The notes under the pieces are model-generated. The model was not told the origin of the DNA. It worked only from the letters and a program-made list of their open reading frames with translations, and ran no database searches. Below are positions 1-6,543 of a DNA stretch of 64,000 nt, in pieces (within the stretch, counting starts at the first letter, position 1; each line of letters begins with the position of its first letter). The translations under genes and the position numbers were made by a program. Source of the stretch: Rhodanobacter sp. DHB23 (lineage in GTDB: Bacteria > Pseudomonadota > Gammaproteobacteria > Xanthomonadales > Rhodanobacteraceae). The stretch lies in assembly GCF_014842975.1 (NCBI RefSeq), contig NZ_JACYXK010000027.1:310001-374000 (forward strand), written 5' to 3'.

Positions 1-117
1 ATCCGCATCAGCATCGGCTACCTGCCCACGCTGCGGCTGGTGACGCACCTGGACGTGGACGACGAGGGCATCGAATGCGTGGCGGAGGCGTTCCGCGCGT
101 TCTTTGCGCACGGCTGA
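1..117 (+). CDS. ltaE: Low-specificity L-threonine aldolase, C-terminal end (partial)
   Basis: Reading frame 1 is open from the window edge to a TGA at 115-117 and encodes the last 38 residues of a protein. The stretch LPTLRLVTHLDVDDEGI resembles the C-terminal end of PLP-dependent threonine aldolases, where an R-x-VTH-LDV segment closes the small domain before a final helix. These enzymes split L-threonine and L-allo-threonine to glycine and acetaldehyde in the cytoplasm. The catalytic lysine and most of the gene lie outside the window, so the call rests on a short tail only. Confidence 0.55.
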   Translation: MRISIGYLPTLRLVTHLDVDDEGIECVAEAFRAFFAHG

Positions 118-129
118 CGATGCAGTTCT

Positions 130-152
130 CCCTCTCCCCGCCGGGGAGAGGG
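130..152. repeat. GC-rich palindrome after the threonine aldolase gene
   Basis: A near-perfect hairpin made of C/T-rich and G/A-rich arms of about 10 nt around CCGG lies 12 nt after the stop codon and is followed by a G-rich tail. It looks like the CCCTCTCC-type intergenic repeats of Xanthomonadales and could act as a terminator for the gene at the window edge. There is no clear T-run. Confidence 0.5.
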
Positions 153-225
153 CTGGGGTGAGGGGCGGGTGCTCGCGACGATCTTTCATCTCCGCACTTT
201 GGCTCGCCTGCGGCGGGCTTTCGAT

Positions 226-299
226 CGCCTGCCGGCGGCCGAGTCACTTCTCTTTGCTGGCCACACATAGAGAAAAGTGACTCGGCCGCCGACAGGCGG
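226..299. repeat. Long imperfect inverted repeat (28-30 nt arms)
   Basis: The left arm at 226-253 and the right arm at 270-299 are reverse complements except for one mismatch and a 2-nt indel. Both contain the core GGCCGAGTCACTT. The loop is 16 nt. It lies in the gap between two genes, close to two other C/T-rich hairpins, and looks like a dispersed palindromic (REP-like) element. No transposase is nearby. Confidence 0.7.
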
Positions 300-351
300 A
301 CGAAACCGCTTTGAAACTTGCGAATGGGAGCGGAAAAGCCCCTCTCCCCTA

Positions 352-377
352 CCCCTCTCCCGCAAGCGGAAGAGGGG
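352..377. repeat. C/T-rich hairpin repeat downstream of the dienelactone hydrolase gene
   Basis: CCCCTCT pairs with AGAGGGG around a GC-rich stem and an AA loop. It sits 13 nt beyond the stop of the reverse-strand gene that ends at 391. It may terminate that gene, and it resembles the CCCTCTCCC intergenic repeat at 130-152. Confidence 0.5.
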
Positions 378-390
378 ATTCATGGCGCAA

Positions 391-1188
391 TCAATCGCGT
401 CGTCCGGCAAACGCCTCATCCAGCCACGCATGCATCAGGCGATACGAACGCGCCGCCACCTTCGCGTCGTACTTGCAGCCGGGCGAGTTCTCGCCTTCCT
501 CGGTGAAGCAGTGCACCGCATGCCCCAGCACCACGAACTGCCAGTCGGCGGGGCTCTGGCGCATCTCGTCCATGAACTTGCCGGCATCCTTCATCGTCCA
601 CGTGTCGTCGGCGCCGTTCATCGCCAGCACGCGGGCCTTGATGTGTTTCGCCATCGAGGCATCGTCGGTGGAGAGGTCGCCGTGGAAGGACACCACGGCC
701 GCCACGTCGGCGCCGCTGCGGGCGAGGTCGAGCACGGCCGCGCCACCGAAGCAGAAGCCGATCGCGGCGAGGCGCGTGGTATCGATGGGCGCGTCTTTCG
801 CCTGCGCCTTGAGCTGCGCCAGCGCTTCGTTGATCCGTGCGCGCATCAACGCGCGGTCCGCGTACAGCGGCTTGACGGCGGCCTGCGCCTGCGCGTCGTT
901 GTCGAGTTGCGGACGCACGTCGGCGCCGTACATGTCGGTGAGCAGGATCACGTAGTCCTTGCCCGCGATCATCTCCGCCTTCCTGATCGCTTCGTCGTTG
1001 ATGCCGAACCAGTTCGGCACCATCACCAGACCGGGACGCTTCGCGCTGCCGGCATCGTCGTAGACCAGCACGCTGCGGAAGCGCGTGCCGCCCTGGGTCC
1101 ACTCCACCGGGCGATGCACCATCTTCGCCTGCGCGGCGAAGGCGAACCCGGCGAGCAGGACTGCAGCAAGACAACGGATGTGGCGCAT
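391..1188 (-). CDS. Dienelactone hydrolase family protein, exported
   Basis: This is an alpha/beta hydrolase of about 265 residues. It begins with a signal peptide (MRHIRCLAAVLLAGFAFAAQA), so it probably acts in the periplasm. The nucleophile elbow G-F-C-F-G-G carries the cysteine typical of dienelactone hydrolases. A downstream N-G-A-D-D and H-A-V-H supply candidate Asp and His of the Cys-Asp-His triad. I chose the ATG at 1188 rather than the one at 1221 because a GGGAGG ribosome site lies 8 nt before it and the signal peptide starts there. Family members hydrolyse cyclic esters and related substrates; the substrate here is unknown. It stands alone, with repeats on both sides. Confidence 0.85.
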   Translation of the reverse strand: MRHIRCLAAVLLAGFAFAAQAKMVHRPVEWTQGGTRFRSVLVYDDAGSAKRPGLVMVPNWFGINDEAIRKAEMIAGKDYVILLTDMYGADVRPQLDNDAQAQAAVKPLYADRALMRARINEALAQLKAQAKDAPIDTTRLAAIGFCFGGAAVLDLARSGADVAAVVSFHGDLSTDDASMAKHIKARVLAMNGADDTWTMKDAGKFMDEMRQSPADWQFVVLGHAVHCFTEEGENSPGCKYDAKVAARSYRLMHAWLDEAFAGRRD

Positions 1189-1258
1189 GGCAAAACCCTC
1201 CCTTAAATGGAACCTGATCAACGGCGAGACTCAGCTAGAAGCGGCTTTTACTTGAGGA

Positions 1259-1309
1259 GTGCGGCCAGGGATGGCCGCCCATTTGATCTTCGCGATCAGG
1301 GATGATCGC
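1259..1309 (+). repeat. Double-hairpin GGA-loop repeat, copy 1
   Basis: Two small stem-loops stand in a row. GCGGCC/GGCCGC encloses the loop AGGGAT (1261-1278), and GCGATC/GATCGC encloses the same loop AGGGAT (1292-1309). A 13-nt linker joins them. Three further copies occur in the window (1321-1371, 5987-6037, 18681-18730), all near gene ends. Copies differ in stem bases in a compensating way while the loops keep GGA. Confidence 0.75.
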
Positions 1310-1320
1310 ATTTACTTAGA

Positions 1321-1371
1321 GTGCGGCCAGGGATGGCCGCCCGTTTGACCTCCGCGTTCGCGGACGAACGC
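1321..1371 (+). repeat. Double-hairpin GGA-loop repeat, copy 2
   Basis: This is a tandem neighbour of copy 1, 11 nt away. The first hairpin is identical (GCGGCC, AGGGAT, GGCCGC at 1323-1340). The second has a changed but still fully paired stem, GCGTTC/GAACGC, around loop GCGGAC (1354-1371). It ends 8 nt from the stop of the reverse-strand hydroxylase gene. Confidence 0.75.
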
Positions 1372-1379
1372 AAAAAACA

Positions 1380-2579
1380 TCAAAGCCCGGCGGCGTGCCG
1401 TGCGATGCGCCGCTTCAGCGGCGCCAGCCGGTCGAGCAGGCGCACGCCGAGGCCGCGCGCGGCGACCAGCGGCGGCGCCTGCCAGGCATAGACACGCGCC
1501 AACGCATCGAAGCCGCGCGCATCCAGCGTGTCGGCACTGCGGCGGCGACGCGCATAACGGCGCAACACATGCGATGCGGCGAAATCCCGGCCGGCGTCGC
1601 GCGCGGCGACCAGAACGTCGCGCAACTCCGTCACGTCGCGCAGCCCGAGGTTCACGCCCTGCCCGGCCAGCGGATGCACCGCGTGCGCGGCGTCGCCCAG
1701 CAGCACGAAGCGTTCGGCCTGGTAGTTTTCCGCCAGCTGCAGCCTGAGCGGGAAAGCGGCGCGTTTCGTGCTGGACACGATGCGCCCCAGGCGGAAATCG
1801 CTGGCCACGCCCAGCTCCTGCATGAAGGCCGCATCGTCCAGCGCCAGCACGCGTTGCGCCTCGTCCTCGGGCAGCGACCAGACGACGGAGCTGCGTCCGT
1901 CGGCCAACGGCAGCAGCGCCAGCGGGCCGGTGGGCAGGAAACGCTGCCACGCCGTCTGTTCGTGCGGCCGTTCGCTGACGACGTGCGCCACCACCGCGCG
2001 CTGCGCGTAGTCGCGGCCACGGGTGGCAATGCCCACCATGTCGCGCAGCGGCGACGCGGCGCCGTCGGCAGCCACCACGAGGCGTGCGGACAGGCTCTCG
2101 CCATCGGCCAGATCCAGCGTCACGCGATCCCCTCGCGCCTCGATGCCCTGCACCTCGGCCGGGCACAGGCGGCGCACGCCGGCAGCTTCCAACGCCTGCC
2201 ACAGCGTCCACTGCACGAGGTTGTTCTCGACGATGTGGCCGAGCAGGTCGCGACCTTCGTCCGCCGCGTCGAAGTCGATCGCCGCGCCACTTTCGCTGTC
2301 CCAGACGTGCATGCGCGCGTAAGGGCCGGATCGTGACTCGCGGATGGACGTCCAGACGCCCAGCTCGTCCAGCAGGGCGACGGACGATGGCGCCAGCCCG
2401 ACCACGCGCAGGTCCACTTCGTCGCCGGCGCTCCACGGCTGCGGCGCGCGCGCTTCCAGCAGGGCGGTGGCGAAACCGGCCTTCGCCAGCGCCAGCGCAG
2501 CGGCAGCACCGACCATGCCGCCACCGACCACGGCGACGTCCAGCGCGGGCGCGCGACGGCGTTCCGCGGCGGTGCTCAT
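1380..2579 (-). CDS. UbiH/UbiF/UbiI-family FAD-dependent hydroxylase
   Basis: This 399-residue flavoprotein monooxygenase belongs to the family that hydroxylates the ubiquinone ring. The N-terminal dinucleotide-binding motif G-G-G-M-V-G is at about residue 19. A second FAD motif, GDAAHAVHPLAGQGVNLGLRD, lies in the C-terminal half. It overlaps the upstream ubiH gene by 4 nt (ATGA), so the two are translated together. Which ring position it acts on (C5, as UbiI, or C6, as UbiF) cannot be settled from sequence alone; ubiH next door suggests it takes one of the other two steps. It ends just before the tandem GGA-loop repeats. Confidence 0.85.
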   Translation of the reverse strand: MSTAAERRRAPALDVAVVGGGMVGAAAALALAKAGFATALLEARAPQPWSAGDEVDLRVVGLAPSSVALLDELGVWTSIRESRSGPYARMHVWDSESGAAIDFDAADEGRDLLGHIVENNLVQWTLWQALEAAGVRRLCPAEVQGIEARGDRVTLDLADGESLSARLVVAADGAASPLRDMVGIATRGRDYAQRAVVAHVVSERPHEQTAWQRFLPTGPLALLPLADGRSSVVWSLPEDEAQRVLALDDAAFMQELGVASDFRLGRIVSSTKRAAFPLRLQLAENYQAERFVLLGDAAHAVHPLAGQGVNLGLRDVTELRDVLVAARDAGRDFAASHVLRRYARRRRSADTLDARGFDALARVYAWQAPPLVAARGLGVRLLDRLAPLKRRIARHAAGL

Positions 2580-3796
2580 GGCAGGCGCTCCAGCACCGCA
2601 CGCGGCGGCTCGCCGCGGAAGCCCATGCCGTGGCGTGCGAGGCGATCCTGCAGCGGTGCGAGGCGGTCGTTGGCGAGCAGCGCCAGCGAGCGCAACGGGG
2701 CCAGCAGCGGTTGTTCGAGGCAGGCCAGCCGCACCAGGCCGTGACTCATCGCCATCGTGCCTTCGCGGTCGGGCGCGCGACGCGCGGCGTATTGCTCCAG
2801 CAAGGCGGGCGCGCCCGGATCGTCCGCGGCGGCAACCAGTTCGGCGAGGGTCAGCGCGTCGCGCAGGCCGAGGTTGAAACCTTGCGCGCCGATCGGATGC
2901 ACGGTCTGCGCCGCGTTGCCCACCAGCACCGCGCGCGGGCCGGTGAGCCGCTGCGCGGCCACGCGCTGGATCGCATAGGGGTGGCGCTTGCCGGGCCGCG
3001 CGAGGCGGCCCAGCCGCCAGCCGAAGCGCTGCTGCGCCAATGCCGCGAAGGCATCGTCGTCCATCGCCATCACTTCATCGGTCTGCCCGGCGGGCACGGT
3101 GAGCACCAGCCCGCAGCGTCCCTGCGCCAACGGCAGCAAGGCCACCGGGCCCTGGTCGGAGAAACGCTCATAGGCGCGATTCGCATGCGCGCGTTCGGGC
3201 GTGACGGTGGCGACGAACAGGGTCTGTTCGTAGTCGAGCCGCTCGGCCTCGATGCCCAGCTGCGCGCGCACGAAGGATTCGGTGCCGTCGGCGCCCACCA
3301 GCAGCGCGGCATCGACCACGTGCTCGCCCTCGCTGCCGCGGATGCGTGCGCGCCAGCCATCCGCCTGCGCTTCCAGCGATTCCAGCTTCGCGGGGGCCAG
3401 CCGGGTCAGTCGCGTGCAGGCATCCAGCCGGCGCAGCAGGGCCGCGCCCAGCTCGCGCGCAGGCAGCGTCCAGCCCACGGCATCCACGCCATGCTTCGCC
3501 GCATCGATGCGCGCGCTGCCGAACTCGCCGGCGCGGCTGACATGGATGTGGCGGATGGCCGTGGCCTGCGCGGCCGCATGCGGCCACACGCCGATGACGG
3601 CGAGGCCGTTGACGGTGGCGCGGGCCAGCGCGAGGTTGCGCTCGTCGTAGCTGGGCTGGGCGTCGATGCGCGGCGCGGCGGCCTCGACCAGGGTGGCGGC
3701 GACGCCGGCGGCGTCCAGCGCGATGGCGAGGCTGGCGCCGACCAGGCCGCCACCGACGATCAGCACGCCGCCGGCAGGGGATGCGGTGGGATTCAT
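2576..3796 (-). CDS. ubiH: 2-octaprenyl-6-methoxyphenol hydroxylase
   Basis: This 406-residue FAD monooxygenase of ubiquinone synthesis probably performs the C1 hydroxylation. The ADP-binding fold G-G-G-L-V-G-A lies at about residues 15-20. Y-D-E-R-N-L-A-L follows at about 50, a stretch characteristic of UbiH. The late motif H-P-I-G-A-Q-G-F-N-L-G-L-R-D contacts FAD. The gene is first in a two-gene reverse operon with the related hydroxylase that follows it with a 4-nt overlap. It is divergent from the probable btuM gene with a gap of only 79 nt, so both promoters must lie there. Confidence 0.85.
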   Translation of the reverse strand: MNPTASPAGGVLIVGGGLVGASLAIALDAAGVAATLVEAAAPRIDAQPSYDERNLALARATVNGLAVIGVWPHAAAQATAIRHIHVSRAGEFGSARIDAAKHGVDAVGWTLPARELGAALLRRLDACTRLTRLAPAKLESLEAQADGWRARIRGSEGEHVVDAALLVGADGTESFVRAQLGIEAERLDYEQTLFVATVTPERAHANRAYERFSDQGPVALLPLAQGRCGLVLTVPAGQTDEVMAMDDDAFAALAQQRFGWRLGRLARPGKRHPYAIQRVAAQRLTGPRAVLVGNAAQTVHPIGAQGFNLGLRDALTLAELVAAADDPGAPALLEQYAARRAPDREGTMAMSHGLVRLACLEQPLLAPLRSLALLANDRLAPLQDRLARHGMGFRGEPPRAVLERLP

Positions 3797-3875
3797 GCGC
3801 AGGATGATACGCGTCCGCGCGGTTGCCTTGGGCTAAACTGTGCGTCTGAATCCAGCCGCGCTGCACGGAGTACAC

Positions 3876-4475
3876 ATGGCAACCACAACGACCCGACGCC
3901 TGGCCATCTTCCTGGCCCTGGCCCTGGTGATGGGCGTCACCCGCTTCCATCCCTCGCTGCTGCACCACGCATTGTGGGATGCCTCGTGGGGCGTATTCTT
4001 CCTCGCCGGTTTCTGGCTGCGCGGCCAGGGCCGCTGGGCCTTCCCGCTGCTGATGGCCGAGGCGGTGCTGGTGGATTACTTCGTCATCACCGGCATGGGC
4101 ATCGACTTCTGGCAGCACTACTGCGTGTCGGCGGGCTACTGGTTCCTGGTTCCGTCCTACGGCGCGCTGTGGCTGGGCGGCAGCTGGCTGGCGAAGCATC
4201 AGCAGGGCGTCAACCTCACCACGCTGGGCCTGGCGCTGGCCGCGCTGCTCGTCGCCGAGGGCGCCTGCTACCTGATCTCCAACGGCAGCTTCTACTGGAT
4301 CAGCGCCAGCGTGCCGCTGCCGCGCAGCTTCGGCGCATGGTTCGCCAACCTCGGCGACTGGTACCTGCCCTTCCTCGAAGGTACCGCCCTCTATGCGGGG
4401 CTGGGCGTGGTGGCGCACGTGCTGGCGACGCAGCTGTCGCGCGCTTCCCAGCACGGCGGCCAGGCGCAGCACTGA
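3876..4475 (+). CDS. btuM: Probable BtuM-type vitamin B12 transporter (small membrane protein)
   Basis: The 199-residue protein is strongly hydrophobic with about six membrane segments and no other domain. It directly precedes a PduO-type cobalamin adenosyltransferase gene (2-nt gap), an association described for BtuM, the solitary ECF-S-like B12 transporter of Gram-negative bacteria. In the characterised family member a membrane-embedded cysteine (C80 in Thiobacillus denitrificans) ligates the cobalt. Here Cys83, in Q-H-Y-C-V-S-A-G-Y, with Asp67 upstream, is well placed for that role. The ATG at 3876 has a GGAG site 5 nt before it. The identity rests on size, topology, neighbour and this cysteine, not on an alignment. 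Confidence 0.6.
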   Translation: MATTTTRRLAIFLALALVMGVTRFHPSLLHHALWDASWGVFFLAGFWLRGQGRWAFPLLMAEAVLVDYFVITGMGIDFWQHYCVSAGYWFLVPSYGALWLGGSWLAKHQQGVNLTTLGLALAALLVAEGACYLISNGSFYWISASVPLPRSFGAWFANLGDWYLPFLEGTALYAGLGVVAHVLATQLSRASQHGGQAQH

Positions 4476-4477
4476 CG

Positions 4478-5050
4478 GTGGGCAACCGCCTTTCGAAGAT
4501 CTACACGCGCACCGGCGACGACGGTTCCACCGGGCTGGGCGACGGCTCGCGCGTGCAGAAGGACTCCCCGCGCGTGGCCGCCTACGGCACCGTGGACGAG
4601 CTCAACAGCGCCATCGGCATGGTGCTGGCCAGCGCAGGCGTGGACGACGCCGTGCGCGAGGCGCTGACGCAGATCCAGCACGAGCTGTTCGACCTCGGCG
4701 GCGAGCTGTGCATCCCCGGCATGGCGATGATCGAGGACGCCGACGTCGCGCGGCTGGAAGCCGTGCTGGACGGCTTCAACGAGGCGCTGCCGCCGCTCAA
4801 GGATTTCATCCTGCCCGGCGGCGGCATGGCGGCCTCCTGCTGCCACCTGGCGCGCACCGTGTGTCGCCGCGCCGAGCGCGAGGTGATCGCGCTGCGCCGC
4901 GTGGAGCCCGAGGTGCGGCCGCAGACGCAGCGCTACCTCAACCGCCTCTCCGACCTGCTGTTCGTGCTCTGCCGCGTGCTCGCCCGCGCCGGCGGCCACG
5001 GCGAGGTGCTGTGGCAGCACGAGCGGCGGCGCAAGCCCGCCGCCGGTTGA
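4478..5050 (+). CDS. pduO: PduO-type ATP:cob(I)alamin adenosyltransferase
   Basis: This 190-residue protein of the PduO family transfers the adenosyl group of ATP to cob(I)alamin to make coenzyme B12. The N-terminal ATP-binding stretch K-I-Y-T-R-T-G-D-D-G-x-T is present, followed by the helical bundle with D-E-L-N-S-A-I-G. A C-terminal R-x-x-C-R-R-A-E-R-E and Y-L-N-R-L-S-D-L-L-F complete the family pattern. Translation starts at GTG 4478, 2 nt after the upstream membrane protein stop, which indicates coupling. No B12-synthesis genes are seen nearby, so it probably converts imported corrinoid. Confidence 0.9.
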   Translation: MGNRLSKIYTRTGDDGSTGLGDGSRVQKDSPRVAAYGTVDELNSAIGMVLASAGVDDAVREALTQIQHELFDLGGELCIPGMAMIEDADVARLEAVLDGFNEALPPLKDFILPGGGMAASCCHLARTVCRRAEREVIALRRVEPEVRPQTQRYLNRLSDLLFVLCRVLARAGGHGEVLWQHERRRKPAAG

Positions 5051-5059
5051 AGGGGCCGC

Positions 5060-5983
5060 ATGCTGCGGCTCTACACCCATCCCGCCTGCCTGCAACACGA
5101 CAATGGCCCCGGCCACCCCGAGGCACCGACGCGCCTGGGCGCGGTGCTGCGCGCGCTCGACCATGACCGCTACGCCGCGGTGGACCGCGTGGAGGCGCCG
5201 CGCGCCAGCCGCGAGCAGCTCCTGCGCGTGCACACGGCAGCACATGTCGAGCGCATGCTCGCGGCCGTGCCGGAAGGCGAGGCGCGGCGGCTGGACGAGG
5301 ACACCGTGCTGTCGCCCGGCTCCGCCGAGGCCGCCCTGCGCGCCGCCGGCGCCACGGTGGCGGCGGTGGATGCCGTGCTCGGCGGCGGCCACGTGTGCCG
5401 GGCGTTCTGCGCGGTGCGCCCGCCCGGCCATCACGCCACGCGCGGGCAGGCGATGGGTTTCTGCCTGTTCAACAACGTGGCGGTCGCCGCGGCGCATGCG
5501 CTGGCGGCGCATGGCCTGAAGCGCGTCGCCATCGCCGACTTCGACGTGCACCACGGCAACGGCACGCAGGACATCTTCTGGCGCGAGCCGCGCGTGCTGT
5601 TCGCCTCCAGCCATGAGATGCCGCTGTATCCGGGCACCGGCCACCCGGGCGAACACGGCGCGGGCAACATCCTCAACCGGCCGCTGTCGGCCGGCGACGG
5701 CCCCTACCTGTTCCGCGAACTGTGGGAAGGCGACCTGCTGCCGCGGCTGCACGCGTTCAAGCCGCAGCTGGTGCTGGTCTCCGCGGGCTTCGACGCGCAC
5801 CAGCGCGACCCGATCGCCAACCTGTGCCTGGGCAGCGAGGACTACGCCTGGATCACCGCGAAGCTGGTCGAACTGGCGAACCGCCATGCCGACGGCCGGC
5901 TGGTTTCCACGCTGGAAGGCGGCTACGACCTCGCGGCCCTGGCCGCCAGCGCGGCGGCGCACGTCGAGGCCATGCTTGATTGA
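5060..5983 (+). CDS. Histone deacetylase family (class II-like) amidohydrolase
   Basis: This 307-residue member of the arginase/deacetylase fold is related to acetylpolyamine amidohydrolase and HDAC. The catalytic pair of histidines is in R-P-P-G-H-H-A. Zinc ligands are in A-D-F-D-V-H-H-G-N-G-T and in S-A-G-F-D-A-H. A C-terminal E-G-G-Y-D closes the active site. The ATG follows a GAAGGGG site and lies 9 nt after pduO, so it may share that transcript, though no functional link to B12 is apparent. Bacterial members deacetylate small molecules or proteins; the substrate is unknown. It ends next to a GGA-loop repeat. Confidence 0.88.
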   Translation: MLRLYTHPACLQHDNGPGHPEAPTRLGAVLRALDHDRYAAVDRVEAPRASREQLLRVHTAAHVERMLAAVPEGEARRLDEDTVLSPGSAEAALRAAGATVAAVDAVLGGGHVCRAFCAVRPPGHHATRGQAMGFCLFNNVAVAAAHALAAHGLKRVAIADFDVHHGNGTQDIFWREPRVLFASSHEMPLYPGTGHPGEHGAGNILNRPLSAGDGPYLFRELWEGDLLPRLHAFKPQLVLVSAGFDAHQRDPIANLCLGSEDYAWITAKLVELANRHADGRLVSTLEGGYDLAALAASAAAHVEAMLD

Positions 5984-5986
5984 AAA

Positions 5987-6037
5987 GTGCGGCCATGGAT
6001 GGCCGCCCGTTTGATCTTCGCGATCAGGGATGATCGC
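5987..6037 (+). repeat. Double-hairpin GGA-loop repeat, copy 3
   Basis: GCGGCC/GGCCGC surrounds loop ATGGAT (5989-6006). GCGATC/GATCGC surrounds loop AGGGAT (6020-6037). The element starts 3 nt after the histone-deacetylase-family stop and fills the gap between two convergent genes. Confidence 0.75.
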
Positions 6038-6048
6038 AAAGGCCAAGC

Positions 6049-6447
6049 TCACTCCGGCACGAAATCCAGTGCCAGCGAGTTGATGCAATAGCGCAGCCCG
6101 GTGGGCTGGGGGCCGTCGGGGAACAGGTGGCCCAGGTGCGAGCCGCAATGCGTGCAGCGCACCTCGATGCGGCGCATGCCGTGGCTGTCGTCGTCGTGGA
6201 CGGACACCGCGGCCGGGATCAGCGGCTGCCAGAAGCTGGGCCAGCCGGAGCCGGAGTCGTACTTGCCGTCCGAACCGAACAGCACGCTGCGGCAGGCCGC
6301 GCACACGTAGGTTCCTTCGGCATGATGGCGGTACCACTTGCCGCTGAACGGCGGCTCGGTGGCCGAGCAACGGCAGACCGCGTACTGCTCGGGGCTCAGC
6401 TCGGCCCACCACTCCGCCTCGCTCCTGACCAGCCCGGGTTCGCTCAT
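6049..6447 (-). CDS. msrB: Peptide-methionine (R)-S-oxide reductase
   Basis: This 132-residue single-domain MsrB has no signal peptide and repairs oxidised methionine in the cytoplasm. Two zinc-binding C-x-x-C pairs are visible (C-A-A-C and C-T-H-C). The catalytic cysteine lies in R-Y-C-I-N-S near the C-terminus, and G-W-P-S-F and H-L-G-H-L-F are family signatures. A resolving cysteine position near C-R-C-S at about residue 25 is also present. The start at 6447 gives a normal family length. It is divergent from lptD, with 96 nt between the starts. Confidence 0.93.
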   Translation of the reverse strand: MSEPGLVRSEAEWWAELSPEQYAVCRCSATEPPFSGKWYRHHAEGTYVCAACRSVLFGSDGKYDSGSGWPSFWQPLIPAAVSVHDDDSHGMRRIEVRCTHCGSHLGHLFPDGPQPTGLRYCINSLALDFVPE

Positions 6448-6543
6448 GACTGAATCCTCGTTGCCCGCGGCAGCCCTTGCTGTCTGCCTGATCCGGGGTG
6501 TTTCTGCTAGCTTTACCGACCTCACTGCCGCCGGGTTTCCATC

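Noticed and set aside
1259-1371. Reading the GGA-loop repeats as ordinary intrinsic terminators
   Set aside because: The hairpins lack a following T-run on either strand in the places where termination would be needed, and the real terminators of lpxC and secA are separate structures.
3797-3875. Cobalamin riboswitch before the BtuM-like gene
   Set aside because: The gap is only 79 nt and lacks the B12-box; too short for the aptamer.
2084-5050. Very long forward open frames antisense to the ubiH pair, and similar long frames antisense to murE, lpoA, virB4 and others
   Set aside because: High-GC genes leave long open antisense frames; these have His/Arg/Ala-rich composition and no domains.
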